NCBI GenBank assembly: GCA_032622095.1
Contig: CP136065.1
Location: forward strand, 62,357,094 to 62,421,093
Direction of reading: 5' to 3'
Length of the DNA: 64,000 bases
Source of the DNA: Siphonodentalium dalli
Taxonomy: Eukaryota > Mollusca > Scaphopoda > Gadilida > Siphonodentaliidae
Shown: piece after piece, positions 32,123-44,064 of the stretch
How the letters are laid out: each line of letters starts with the position of its first letter
Numbering within the stretch: position 1 is the first letter of the stretch
Notes under the pieces: model-generated
Told to the model about the DNA's origin: nothing
Database searches by the model: none
The model's input: the letters and a program-made list of their open reading frames with translations, nothing else
Made by a program: the position numbers and the translations under genes

Positions 32123-32429
32123 CCTGGCATTTATACCTGTATTGCCATAATATATCACGAGAATCCCGGGTCGTACGTTGTGACTGGTCGAATTATTGAC
32201 AATATAAACAGTTCATGATTATCGCATTGTTGCAAATGAGACGATAAGTGAAGTATTAAGGGACTGTATACCAAACACACGCTTTGAGTTGTAAAAGTGG
32301 TACGAAATAATGATGGTATGTGTTCGTCAAAACTCTTACGCGTAGTCGTTTTGCGAAAGGACTTTTTGGCCATACGGATAGACTTACGACTACGAATAGC
32401 TATCCGTATTCGTAATCGTAAACGTGAGG
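32123..32429. other. Spacer between ZNF3 and duplicon A
   Basis: No gene recognised. A short palindrome, GGATAG..ACTACGA..TATCC, lies at about 32376-32410. Confidence 0.5.
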
Positions 32430-33242
32430 ATGCGAAAGGTCTCTAATATAATTAAAAGTCGACGACCACAAGCAGGTCCCCCCGAAATGGTTTTCTTAGG
32501 AGGTTGGCATTTTCGAAAAAAAAATAGAAAGAAATGAAAATCCTTAAAACAATTTAAATTAGAAACGTAAAACGTTTTCTAAGTCAAGAATTGGGAATAA
32601 GTCTGTGATAAACACATTTTTTCTGTCGTCGATATATATTAGCAACATTATCGATTTATGTGTATAAATATCCTAAAGTTTCAATTCTCGACATTTGAAA
32701 CTGTGGGATGAGTTGATTACACAATGAAGGTACCCAAAATCAAAACGGTAAAACATTGTTCAAAGTCAAGAAAGGGGAATAATTCGGTGAAAGATTATTT
32801 TTTCCGTCTTCAATATATATGTTGTACATTTACAATGGCTGCGGACACACATACCACAGTAGCGATGGCATAGTAGGTGTGACCATTTATTATGGTGGAG
32901 TTTGGTGACAGTTGGTCGTCATAATTAATATGCCAACAAATAACACATCCCACATAGCCAAGATCCATGTACAGTCTGGCTTGCATGGTGACAAGCTGCA
33001 AACCAGAGTTCAGTCTCCTCGCTACGCTATGTCTGACCGCTGCCGGTATATGTATTTTCTTAATTAAATCTAACATTTTTTATTGAAGTGTTTTGTAAGT
33101 TACAATTCATTCTGGCTTGATCTAGAGAATTTTCAATATGGACAGTTCAGTTTCTCGGAATAATTTTTTTGCAGAATGAATTGTAAGCTACAAATTAAAT
33201 GAGTGATTTCTTCACATTATGTGTTGGTGCTGGCAGTGGTAA

Positions 33243-33358
33243 AATGAGGGAAATGTTTAGATGATAAGTTCAACAAACGTTTGTTTAACTTATTATCTGA
33301 ACATTTCCTTTGTGATAACTACTCGTCAAAGATCCTTTAGTATAGAAAGGGGGGTTAA
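33243..33358. repeat. Inverted repeat of the TTAA MITE family
   Basis: AAATGTT(T/C)AGAT.ATAAGTTCAACAAACG is followed by its complement and then by the terminus TTTAGTATAGAAAGG..TTAA. Equivalent copies lie at 55708-55835 (with a 17-base poly-G inside) and at 63878-63940, where most of the second arm is deleted. Confidence 0.85.
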
Positions 33359-35127
33359 ATTTGGGGCAATAACATGTGTAGAATGTGGCATTGCTGACCT
33401 GATGGTTTAATTATTTTACAAAGCTGCAAAAGTTCATAAAAAGTGAGAAATTTGAATGCGTAACATGAGTTTCTTATTCAGTTCAGGCCAACTATCTTGT
33501 GAGAAAATACCCCGATTTATCTCCCCTGAATTTTGTAATCTCGCCTGCCATTTTCAAAGACTCGGTTATTTGCACTTCGCTTGGGGGTGAATTTCCACAG
33601 CGAGTCGTTGAGAATGATGCGCTTGCAAAACAATATTTTGAAATTGCTTCGATAACTTTTGTTTCCGATTTAAAAATATTTGTCAGTTCTATCATAGCTA
33701 TAAAAGGCATAGCAGAGGCCACTTTACTGGCATTCACTCGGTCATGCTCTGCTTTTAGGTTTAAAATTGTAAATTTTTAATAAAATGAAATGGGCGTGTG
33801 TGTAAACCACAGCGATTGATGGTACGGATACACCAAAGTACATACATTTGTTTACGCCGATCATCTCTGTCGAAAAGAAAAAAAAGATTATTCGCGAGGC
33901 CTATGCCATGGACAATGAAGTACATACAGTACTCCCTACAAAGTTGTCAAATATTTATGGAAATTGTGAATTTTGACATATATGGTGTGAGACAGGATGT
34001 GGCAAGTTTTAAAATCGGATAAAGGAGATGCCAGTGCGATGTTGATTACACAATTAACACTGTAACATTATCTTATGTTACGCTAGCTCTAAGCTATGCA
34101 TGCCAACTGGTGTCACATTTCTTTGGAACCTTGACGCCCAGGCAAGAAATGTTAGCTCTCGAAACAATAAGCCCATATAATTTGATTATATAAATAGGTG
34201 TGAAGCTGTTTGTGTGAAAGCAGTGTATTTGTATGGCCGGATGTGTCAATCCATCAGGTATGTGTTGATATGCGGAAATGGTCTCAGGTTTAATTAGCAT
34301 AATAAGCATAAATCCATAAGATAATTTATCGGCGCAATAAATAGGTTTAAGTCGGTTTGATATTCACGCGTGTTTCGTGATGTCAGTGGATATAGTCAGT
34401 CAGATCATTCTTACGACAAAACTAGTTGTTCTCTTCTGTTCTGTGAGTTGTAATTTCTCTCTCGTGAACTTCGTGAAGACATTTCCGGGACGTCTAGACG
34501 ACGTTATTGTGGTTATTTCACTGACGTATTTAATCGACTTCTACTAATACTAGTCAGTATACGTTAAAATTATATTTCTTGGATTATTGGAACAAGAACA
34601 TTTAATTTTATAAGTGAGTATGTTAGATTTATAAAAAAATCTTGTTGCGTTCAGTTCAGTTCGGATTTATTGCTACTAGAGATATTTGATGTCCAAACTC
34701 TTGGTCTTCGATGTTGCGCGAAATACTAGTATGCAAACTATATACCCTTGGCATATGTACCAAATTTACGGCGAGTAGACAGTAGACGTTTTCATCTTTT
34801 CGTAGTTCATTGTCACCATATTAGGATAGTTATAACAACGAACGCTCTTTATCGTCACCAAATGAGGACAAATTTAAAAATAACGCTCTTTATTATCTGT
34901 TATCGTCATATTAGGATAAATATAACAATAATCACACTTTAAAGTGACGTGCAACACTCCGGTAGGGTGATAACATAGAAATGGAGAATAATCCTGTTCA
35001 AATATTATATCTAAATTGACAACACACACCGTCATTCTTATATATTAATTAAATACAGTGACTGCCGAAGGCGAAATCGTTTTCGTTAGTTTATCGCCGA
35101 TAGAAGCGTCCCGGTTCGAGTAGTTCA

Positions 35128-36071
35128 GACAATTATTTCTATGGAGTGGTACGGTCGATTTGCTTGAGATTTTCGGTGATGTTAGTAGTATTCCTCCAGT
35201 TGGTATAGCACCTGAATACTAACTTATCAGTTTCACGCACCCGAACAAGTACATAATATGTTTATTAAATGTCACAATATTAGTATAATTATAACAAATG
35301 ACGCTCTTTATTGCCACCACATCCAGGTATTAATATATTTGTGACAAATCATCAGGGGATCTTCTGAATTTGATGTCGTATATTTCGTGATTGCTTTTTC
35401 TGCATGGCCTCTGCTAATTTCGAATTGTCCCAATCCACCGTCCGTTGTGCTTTCGTCGCAAAACCTAAACTTCTAATACTTGTATAATTTTCAATTTGAC
35501 CACTGCGGTTCTTTTGAGTGCATGTGTATCTAGCATGCACCATCGACTCAAATTAATACGGGGAGCCGTTCTTCTATTTATTACCTATTTTGTGATATCA
35601 ATAACTCATTTTCTGATATCAAAAATGAATATATGATATTACAAAATCGAATACACGATATGATAAAATTGTAAGCATTTAGTGATATCACATAATTATT
35701 CGATTTTATGATATCATATACCGTAATCATTTAGTAAAATATCATTTAGTGATATCACAAAGTATCATATGTTCATTTATTACACGATCCTACCCTTATT
35801 CCATTCAATAAACCCATTCTATAAACATTCGTTTAATAAAAAGAAATAGTTCCAGGTGACCTTTGGTTTCCGGGTTGTCGTCTGCCGTCTGGTTACATTA
35901 GGTACCAACGTCTCAACATACTATGGCTATAATATTTTAACAAAATACTCTACCGAATGAATAGTTTGAACAGTTATTTCATTAAATATACGCCATTAAT
36001 TTAAATACGTCACATAGTCTGTATTTATATGGGACTATTTCAACGCACAGTTACGCGAAACGTTATCGCAA
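35128..36071. other. Repeat-derived spacer
   Basis: 35270-35770 is duplicon sequence, including a GATATC cluster at 35586-35770; the rest (35771-36071) is AT-rich with no recognised feature. Confidence 0.55.
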
Positions 36072-36800
36072 TAGTGTTCGGTATTCGACGGATTTCGGTA
36101 TTCGAATATTCGGTTCGAATAACGAGCGAATATTCGAATAGTATTCGAATATTTAGATAAATTATAAAATTATATAGATAACATATTTTGGAACCAATTG
36201 ATCGTTTAATGAAATAGCATATTTATCCATGCACATGCTATACGCAAAAAAAGGAGAGAAAAACAAGTCTTTTGGCTTAATAGCAAGAGTTTATCTGTTT
36301 ATGAAGTTCAAGTAGTAATGTCACGTGCATGGTTCCACAAGTTGGTCGTAGTGCCACAATAACTAAGAACATGATCTGGATTGAGCTTGCAGGTTGCCTT
36401 TTTAGTTTTGCATCCAACGTGAAGTGAGTCCATATATCTGATTTCTTCGAATTTGACGCCATATTATACACACAAGTGACAACGCGCAAACAAAACAAAA
36501 CGATGCCTTATAGGTCCGCTTCCTGTGACCACATGCAAGCACGGTCTGGTTTACACCTAGCCAATAAAATTATTTCGACGTCATGACGCCAATCAAATCA
36601 GAATGTTACAGTTACGTCATATTAATTCGTTTATGGTCAGTGGAAAATAGACTATGCTTTTAACAGACCCTCAGACTAATAACAAACCAGGAAACAATTA
36701 CCCGGAGATTATTCTCGAATATTCGAATAGTCAAATAATTATTCGAATATTCGAATATTTATTTTACGAGCGAATATTCGAATATTCGGACCGAACACTA
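36072..36800. mobile_element. hAT-type DNA transposon remnant, 729 bp
   Basis: Ends TAGTGTTCGG (36072) and the complement of CCGAACACTA (36800) are typical hAT termini. The flanks share ATCGCA inside an 8-bp window (TATCGCAA and CATCGCAT), consistent with an 8-bp target duplication. Subterminal ATTCGAATATTCG words are dense at both ends (36100-36160, 36716-36790). Inside is a decayed BED-finger sequence on the minus strand. Confidence 0.85.
36277..36462 (-). pseudogene. BED-type zinc-finger remnant of the hAT transposase
   Basis: From ATG at 36462 the minus strand reads MASNSKKSDIWTHFTLDAK. After a one-base frame change near 36390 it continues in the style of a BED finger: CKLN, then SYCGTTTNLWNHARDIT. 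The IWTHF opening and the TTNLWNH histidine motif identify the domain that begins hAT transposases. The catalytic part is gone. Confidence 0.65.
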
Positions 36801-36890
36801 CATCGCATGCATTATAGAAGCCAATACTATTTTCACGTCCCATTTGTTGATTTAAGTATGTTTTATTAAGGTGTTGGATCATTAAATATA

Positions 36891-37037
36891 ATCTACAACA
36901 CGTCCCCAGTTAAAAGTGGAATTTACAAGACTTGTCCAGTAAATTATAGGTACGGACCTCGCCAAAGTCTCGGCCCAGACCAAATTTACTGGACTCGATT
37001 TGTAAATTTCACTATAAACTGGGGACTCGTTGTAGAT
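36891..37037. repeat. Long hairpin, arms about 60 bp
   Basis: ATCTACAACACGTCCCCAGTT..AATTTACAAG..GTCCAGTAAAT pairs with its complement ending ACTGGGGACTCGTTGTAGAT, with an unpaired centre around CGGACCTCGCCAAAGTCTCGG. Confidence 0.85.
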
Positions 37038-37464
37038 CCATTTAGTGATATCAAAATACACACCGATACGGATCAGTAAAACATGTAATCACTTTATTAT
37101 TACACAGCCAGATTAGTTGGTGGCAGCTTCACGATAATATATTACCATTCCTGAATCCATTGGGAATTTGATGCTAAGATAATAAGAGCAGATGAAATCG
37201 ACAACAAGACGAACACGCGCGAAATGTGACGCATGTCAAACAATGGGATCTCATGGGATTTCCCGTGACGCCACAACTGGTCTGTGCATATCGAGTAATA
37301 TCAGACCGGTGATATCAGACCAGTTAGTCGGTCCGATATTACGTTGCGTCTGCTTGGTGAAGGCGATGTCGGAAGGGGTGACCAGACCCCACTGAATATG
37401 GCATGATCACGTGGTGGAATTAATTGGCTGAGCATGAATTTAATTACTGGCTATTTAATAATAT

Positions 37465-37563
37465 ACAGTTATCGCCCGCGATTGAGTGAGACATGGGGAT
37501 ATGTCGCCCGCTCGAGAGCGGCGACAAATCCCCGTGTCTCACGAAAACAAGGGTGATAACTGT
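37465..37563. repeat. Hairpin at the left edge of the insertion
   Basis: ACAGTTATCGCCCG..TGAGACATGGGGAT.TGTCGCCGCTC pairs with GAGCGGCGACAAATCCCCGTGTCTCA..GGGTGATAACTGT around CTCGAG. Confidence 0.85.
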
Positions 37564-39048
37564 TTTGTTATCTGACAAAGCAGTACACACGAACCTCCTT
37601 AATAGCAGGCATAAATGCGCGCATAAATTCTTTAATCCAGATCGAAAAGTAAATTTTATGTTGGAATCATCGCTATTTAGAACATAAAACATTTATAATC
37701 TGGATCAATTAATAGACCCGTCATTTGCGCAGCTATTCTCCGGTCAGTTTGCTGGTTGCATGGTGAAAATCGGTTCACGGAAAGAGGAGTAAAGCAATTT
37801 CGAAGTTGAGTAGCCATGCAGCGAAATGTTCGGTTTCGTTTCAAATGGCCGTGAAGACGCCGACAGACGTGTTCATTTCCAGATTGCTAAAATGTGAAAC
37901 TAACACGTTGTAGTAGTGCAAAAAGAAATTGACATTTGTTACGCAACATACGGGTATTCTCTGAAGTCTGAGGAATGTATTGAAGAAAAGAAATAGTCAA
38001 TTGATAAACAGTAAAAAGTGGCTATTTGAATTAGTACATAAACGTATTTGTAACGTATGTACATCGTATGTGCGATTGCCTGCAGCACACACCAACTGCA
38101 TAATAAGGTTTATCTATTTGTCCCACGGTCTTTATTATTGATATAAAAAGGTCCAGTAGGAACATTACACATTATAACGGATTTGTGTCCGCGATAACAC
38201 CGTGTATACACAGCGTGCTTTAATTGCAACTAAAAAAAAACACAATTATGCAAATTAGCAAACACCACAGTTCGCGGTTGTTATGATACAGTGGGGTTTA
38301 TAAAAACAGTGTTTTCGAAAATTGTTACAGAGCTGTGAGAGTGTCTCTGCACGTTGAGTTCTTCGTAGTTCTATATTTACTGGTAACAGCTGAGCGGTCA
38401 ATAACTGAGACAATGTTACCCTCGAGGGTAATAAGGTGATTTACGGCCCGCCATGTGACGCACTCTCAGCTAATCAGAAGAGAGGAACATGGGATGAAAT
38501 GTGATGAAGGATAACAAGAGGAATTATTACCACTTTATATGGCGTTTTCTAGGCCATTGATAATGTTTTTCGGGGCGTTCCAAATAGCGTATTGTTACCA
38601 AAACAGCGGGCCGCGGGCAGATAATGAGAAGCCTAGTTCATTTTCGGCCCGCCGCCCGGAAACAATAGATCTCGTTTATTATCGCGAGAGTTACGTCCCT
38701 TCAACTTCCGATCTGGCGTGTTTATTTCAAGAAAATAATGGGAAGATGTATCCGATTTTCTCGACACTATAGTGGTTTTATGATTGGAATTCACGCTATA
38801 TGATTGAATTATTGTATAAAGCGTAAGTATGCATTGATAATTTTAGCTGTCAACCTCTCATTGGTTGTTACTCGTTCCAATGCTGGTTTTTCCCCTGTCC
38901 TATTTTCGAGACTCCGTCAGTCCGTGTCAGCTGAAAAGTCAAATGATATCAAATTTAAATGTTCTTGAAAATATTTCTCTCTTAATCTACTTCATTATTC
39001 CACTAAATCCTCAAATGGGTCAAATGTCCAAAACTGTGGTAATAATAG

Positions 39049-39231
39049 TAATAACATGATTTCATCGGGCATTATGGTTTATTACCGGCCCTCTGGAATG
39101 ATTAACAGCCCTCGGGCCCATTAGCGTTCCTCGACTTCGTCTCGGGCCGCTAATAGGCCCTTGGGCTGTTAATCATTCCAGCCGGGCCGTTAATAAACCA
39201 TAACGCCCTAAAAAAATCATGTTATTGTTAT
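39049..39231. repeat. Long hairpin at the right edge of the insertion
   Basis: Arms of about 80 bp: AATAACATGATTTCATCGGGC..TATGGTTTATTACCGGCC..GGAATGATTAACAGCC.. pairs with the complement at 39130-39231; the loop is near CGACTTCGTC. Confidence 0.88.
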
Positions 39232-39947
39232 ATTATCAACCCTTGGAAGTTGAAGCTGGAAATATAAACATATTTGCATATAATGATATATACATACATA
39301 TGGTCAACATGACGAATGAGGGTACGTTCATGCACTGGCAAGTTTGCACGACATTTTTTGCAGGTATTTCTCGTAGAACACCCTATGGTGCCAGAATATG
39401 AACCACAGCATGATATATAAAGTATATTTAACAAAGCTAACGACAGTAACATTTCGGTAGTTCCACATGTAACGGTGCTACTAACACATTGCCTTAAAAT
39501 ACATGCCACGGTGTATGATTGATTCTTGCGAGATAATTGCATGCTATTTACATGCAAATATCGATAGCATCGTTACTATTGGAAGAACATAGTTTGTACT
39601 TCTCATGTAGTTCGCTGTTGTATAGAGATGAATTTTAAATGCTTGTTTCCGTTCATGTTCTGATACCATGGGGCTTTCTGAGAAAATGCTTGCAAATTAT
39701 GCCTGCAAACTCGCCAATACGTGAATTTACCCTAAACTTATATATCTATCTAGCCAACATGCTATCAATTAAATAAATAGTATACGTTTGTATAATATAG
39801 TCACACTACAACGAAATGTCACAGTCGATGTTGTTGAATAGTGTGACAATGAATTATTCAAATGGATTTAGTGACCAAGTCGTGAAATATCAGTTGTTCA
39901 ATATATTGAAATAAGGACGTAACATGTCTTTAAAAATTGTTTTATTA

Positions 39948-40215
39948 ACGCCACCGGTGTAATATGTTTTTGAAAATATAATAACAGCTGGTCCACTGGG
40001 CGATTGCATTATGAGTAATTAGGTATTCTCGTACCTGACTCAATCGTACCGATAGAGTCACGTACAGGCTGAAATTGTAAACTTAACGCCACCGGTGTAA
40101 TATGTTCTTGAAAATATAATAATGAAACCTGGTCCAATGGTAGATTGGATTATGTGTAATTAGATAGTCTCGTTTAGTTTAGTAGAAAGGAAATACTACT
40201 CAATTAACCGATAGC
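39948..40215. repeat. Two tandem units of about 135 bp
   Basis: CGCCACCGGTGTAATATGTT(T/C)TTGAAAATATAATAA.. occurs at 39950 and 40087, each followed by CTGGTCCA.TGG..GATTG.ATTATG.GTAATTAG. It lies just after the block homologous to the ZNF intron end. Confidence 0.85.
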
Positions 40216-40387
40216 CTGAAAATAATGTATAACCCATTGGGAGCCCCTGGGGTAGTGAAGTGAATTATGTGTAATTTTAATTGGAGAGCGCATGCCTGTT
40301 CTGTTGGAGTAATCCCGATCTTTTATTTTCTGGTTATCAAGTAAAAATTGTATCGTATACACAATGTGTTTGTACCGATGCATGTAT

Positions 40388-40460
40388 CGTGGCTCGACTC
40401 GTTTTCGTGGTCATATAGGGCCTATATAACCTATGATCACGAAAACGAGCAGAGTCGCGA
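40388..40460. repeat. Hairpin
   Basis: CGTGGCTCGACTCGTTTTCGTGGTCATA pairs with TATGATCACGAAAACGAGCAGAGTCGCG around GGGCCTATATAACC. Confidence 0.85.
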
Positions 40461-40981
40461 AATCTGATAGAATTCCAGGAATCGTACATTCACTTTCAAT
40501 AGTATAGATTCTCTGAATCTGCCACGGAATTCCCAAAATTGTACTTTCATTTTCAATAGGATTCTCCGAATTTTCGCTTTTACTTTTCATTTTTACCACG
40601 CAAAGCGACCTTAGTTGACAACTTGACACAGCTATATGACACACTGGCTGAGTCCATGACAAATAGTTTATATAGCATTGCTTCTTTCTTTTAATTAAAG
40701 CTCACCTCGTTAAAACGCATGTCAATCGTATTTGTTTACAAATTTCATTGGGTGCGACGATTTGCAGTAGGTCCTTATTTGCGGAGATCACTTTGCGGAA
40801 GACATCGAATTCGCGGAGGTCCCCTAAAATGGGCGATATATGTAGATTTTAATGATGGAATGGGTGCGTATATGTCAATTGATACGTATTTAAAAAAATA
40901 ACGACACGATCATCATAATAGATGTCTGTTCTATTAATTATATATGCGCCGAGTTCACTTGGTACAAATCAAACGGCGATA

Positions 40982-41369
40982 AATATTCTCGTGCGCTAGA
41001 AGTACTCCTTAAAGTTGTGAATAAGATGAAGAATATTTATTAGATGTTATATAACAAGTCAATCAAATAATATTATTCATTAATTAGCGCCTATATTGAC
41101 GCTAACCAATCAATAATAATATTATTTGATTGACTTGATAAATATTCTCGTGTGCCAGAAGGACTCCTTAAAGTTGTGAATAAGATGAAGTATATTTATT
41201 AGATGTTATTTAACAAGTCAAATAATATTATTTGATTGACTTGTATATTCTTCATCTTATACACAACTAACTAATGCATAATATTATTTGATTGACTTGT
41301 TAAATAACATCAAATAAATATTCTTCATCTTATTCATAACTTTAAGGAGTCCTTCTGGCGAGAATATTA
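40982..41369. mobile_element. Foldback element, about 390 bp
   Basis: AATATTCTCGTGCGCTAGAAG.ACTCCTTAAAGTTGTGAATAAG.. on the left and its complement ..CTTATTCATAACTTTAAGGAGTCCTTCTGGCGAGAATATT on the right. Several nested inverted copies of GACTTGTTAAATAACAT and CAAATAATATTATT lie between. It behaves as a multi-stem foldback; no coding capacity. Confidence 0.85.
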
Positions 41370-41646
41370 TAGTCAATTCAAGGTCAAATCGCACCTTTCG
41401 CCGGAAATCAGATGGGAACAGCCCGGACGAAGTCGGGCCCACCAGCCAGTGTAATAAAAAGCGAGACGGCTTGAAGAATGTATGTATAACACGAGAAACG
41501 GGAAAACGTGGTATATGGAAGTATCCAAATTACCCACATGGAATTTGAAAGCTAGTTTATATTATAATTATATTATAATTTATATTTTTGGCTAATAATA
41601 TGATCTTGGTGGCGTTACCTTTCTGACTATGGTTTTCTTGTTTTAG

Positions 41647-41767
41647 ATAGTCCCGTGAAATTCTGATGGGTGCCATTACCTGAAAATTATGCCTCGAACA
41701 AAGAGACTGATAACAGTTTTCCCAGTGAGTTATAGTCCATGAATAACAAGAACAAACTGAAGGCACA
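41647..41767 (+). other. 5' untranslated start of the ZNF2 coding exon
   Basis: Acceptor TTCTTGTTTTAG at 41646, then a leader parallel to ZNF1 (CCGTGAAATTCTGATGGGTG..AACAAACTGAAGGCAC) up to the shared ATG. Confidence 0.7.
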
Positions 41768-42895
41768 ATGAAGTCTCAAGTTCAGCATGATAAAGTGTGT
41801 TTTACTAACCAAGGGAGGGAATCCGATGTCACAGAAAGTTTGGGATCAACAGATGGCGTGGTTAGAGAGAAACCACACCAGTGTGACGTGTGTCTTAATA
41901 GATTCACCAAGTCGGGTAATCTGAAAAGACACATGAGGGTCCATACGGGGGATAAAAGCTACCAGTGTGATGTGTGTCTGAAGAGATTCGCTCATTCATG
42001 TGATCTAACTCGACACACGAGGGTCCATACGGGAGAGAAAAGCTTTCAGTGTGACGTGTGTCTAATGAGATTCGCTCAATCAGGTGATCTGACTCGACAC
42101 ACGAGGGTCCATACGGGAGAGAAAAGCTTTCAGTGTGATGTGTGTCTAAAGAGATTCGCTGGATCAAGTAATCTGAAAGCACACATGAGGATTCACATGG
42201 GAGATAAACCCTATCAGTGTGACGTGTGTCTTAAGAGTTTCTCTCAGTCAGGTGGTCTGACTGAACATTTGAGGGTCCACACGGGAGAAAAACCACATCA
42301 ATGTGACTTGTGTCTTAAGAGATTCGCTAGTAAAGGTGAACTGAAGAGCCACATGAGGATCCATACGGGAGAGAAATGTTATCAGTGTGATGTGTGTTTT
42401 AAGAGATTCGTCCAGTCAGGTGAACTGGCTCAACACATGAGGATCCATACAGGAGAGAAACCATATCAGTGTGATGTGTGTCTTAAGAGATTCGCTCATT
42501 CAGGTAATCTGACTCAACACATGAGGATCCATACGGGAGAGAAACCATATCAGTGTGACGTGTGTCTTAAGAGATTCGCTCAATCACAGCACCTGACTCA
42601 ACACACGGGGATCCATACAGGAGATAAATCCTATCAGTGTGACGTGTGTCTTAAGAGATTCTCTATGTCAGGTGGTCTGACTCAACACTTGAGGGTCCAT
42701 ACGGGAGAAAAAACATATCAATGTGACTTGTGTCTTAAGAGATTCGCTAGTAAAGGTGAACTGAAGAGCCATACGAGGATCCACACGGGAGAGAAATGTT
42801 ATCAGTGTGATGTGTGTCTTAAGAGATTCGCTCAGTCAGGTGAACTGGCTCGACACACGAGGGTCCATACGGGAGAAAAAACAATATCAGTGTGA
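41768..42895 (+). CDS. ZNF2: C2H2 zinc-finger protein, 12 intact fingers
   Basis: Paralogue of ZNF1 starting MKSQVQHDKVCFTNQG, with the same roughly 36-residue N-terminus lacking any named domain. Twelve canonical 28-residue fingers follow, including two identical ASKGELKSH helices (fingers 6 and 11). Fingers 5-7 and 10-12 are near copies 420 bp apart, so a five-finger block has been duplicated. The helix text differs from ZNF1 finger by finger, implying different DNA targets if functional. The frame ends in TGEKTISV because an A-run at 42876-42881 has one extra base; fingers continue in another frame. Homopolymer errors are common, so this should be confirmed before the protein is taken as complete. 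Confidence 0.85.
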   Translation: MKSQVQHDKVCFTNQGRESDVTESLGSTDGVVREKPHQCDVCLNRFTKSGNLKRHMRVHTGDKSYQCDVCLKRFAHSCDLTRHTRVHTGEKSFQCDVCLMRFAQSGDLTRHTRVHTGEKSFQCDVCLKRFAGSSNLKAHMRIHMGDKPYQCDVCLKSFSQSGGLTEHLRVHTGEKPHQCDLCLKRFASKGELKSHMRIHTGEKCYQCDVCFKRFVQSGELAQHMRIHTGEKPYQCDVCLKRFAHSGNLTQHMRIHTGEKPYQCDVCLKRFAQSQHLTQHTGIHTGDKSYQCDVCLKRFSMSGGLTQHLRVHTGEKTYQCDLCLKRFASKGELKSHTRIHTGEKCYQCDVCLKRFAQSGELARHTRVHTGEKTISV

Positions 42896-43442
42896 TGTGT
42901 GTCTTAAGAGATTCACTCGGTCATGTGCTTTGAACAAACATACGAGGATCCACACGTGAGAGAAACCTTATCAGTGCAACGTTTGTCTTAAGAGATTCGC
43001 TCAGTTAGTTAATATCGAAAGACACAGAAGGGTCCATACGGGGGAGAAACCCTATTATTGTGATGTGTGTCTGCATATATTTGCTAAGTCAGGTGATCTA
43101 AAATAACATGTGAGGATCCACTCAGGGGAGAAATCTTATCAATGTGATGTTTGTCTCAAGAGATTCGCTTGGTCGGGTATTCTGAAAACACACATGAGGA
43201 TCCACATGGGAGAGAAATCGTATATGTGTGTCGTGTGTCTTAAGAGGTTCACTCAGTCGGGTCATCTGAGCGAACACATGTGGACCCATACGGGAGAGAA
43301 ACCACATCAGTGTGACGTGTGTCTTAATAAATTCGTTCAATCAGGTGATCTGACTCAACACATGAGGATCCACACGGGAGAGAAACCATATCAGTGTGAT
43401 GTGTGTGATATGATCGTAACCGTTCGTGCGCTCGGGTTATGA
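42896..43442 (+). pseudogene. ZNF2 3' fingers, frame-broken
   Basis: Six more finger units follow the frameshift. They are interrupted by TGA at 42957-42959 (in the linker, where ZNF1 has GGA) and TAA at 43104-43106 (in a helix). The last three units form an open 110-codon stretch (43110-43442: AWSGILKTH, TQSGHLSEH, VQSGDLTQH) ending CDVCDMIVTVRALGL, where finger sequence runs into the 3' flank shared with ZNF1. Several independent breaks mean this part is dead in any single frame. Confidence 0.88.
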
Positions 43443-44064
43443 TGCATCAATATTATCGTCTGTTTCAACAACTGACTTTGTAAATACATATTAAATGGGT
43501 TGTCATATCATTGAATTATCTTATTCCAGTATTACATTATATTACTTTTATCATAGTATCTAATATTAGGTTTCGCATCAAACCACAAACAAAGCTTCAG
43601 ATGCATGCTAAGTGATAGCAGTATATTGCATTTTATTCTGTAGATATAACGCGCTCATTGGGGATGTCAACTTACCAATTTTGAATGGGGCGTCCTGTAC
43701 AAATTTTCGGTTCAAAAGTTATATATGAAGCAGTTTTTGACAAACGAAGGCATGCGTATAATTGAACAGTATGTCGGCTTTGTAAATGATCTGTTCTCGC
43801 TTTATTTAATTTTGAGAAATTTTGATCAATGAAAAATGTAAAAACAGGAACATGATACTGGAACATCATCAAATGTATCCGTCAGATAAATCACAAATTT
43901 GTTCAATATTCTGAATATTTGCGACTTATTCGTCCTGGCGATTTGCATGGAAATCCATATATAAAATTGGTGACTTGATCATCCACATATAACAATCAGG
44001 TTGAAGGGACACAAGTCATTCGAAGTGAGTTTATGTGAAATAAGATCATTTAAAAACAATTACA
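43405..44064. repeat. ZNF2 3' duplicon flank
   Basis: Collinear with 24755-25400 after ZNF1; lacks the TIR element present there. Confidence 0.85.

Larger units (their letters stand above)
37456..39231. other. About 1.8-kb insertion relative to duplicon D
   Basis: Duplicon homology stops at about 37450 (20.76 kb in D) and resumes at about 39232 (20.77 kb in D). Each edge of the inserted DNA carries a hairpin (37465-37563 and 39049-39231), but the two are not copies of each other. The interior has no recognised gene; a 77-codon frame at 38539-38772 shows no domain. It is a single or composite mobile insertion of unknown class. Confidence 0.65.
32430..41646. repeat. Duplicon A: ZNF2 upstream flank, interrupted by insertions
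   Basis: Collinear with duplicon D (15.95-21.47 kb). 32430-35127 also matches B (53.97-57.56 kb) closely. Further blocks match D only: 35270-35770 (19.5-20.04 kb), 37085-37450 (20.44-20.76 kb), 39230-39945 (20.77-21.46 kb). Between them sit younger insertions: the hAT remnant (36.07-36.80 kb), a 1.8-kb segment (37.46-39.23 kb) and foldbacks at 40.4 and 41.0 kb. The empty site of the 922-bp insertion found in B and C is at 32947-32955. Confidence 0.85.
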
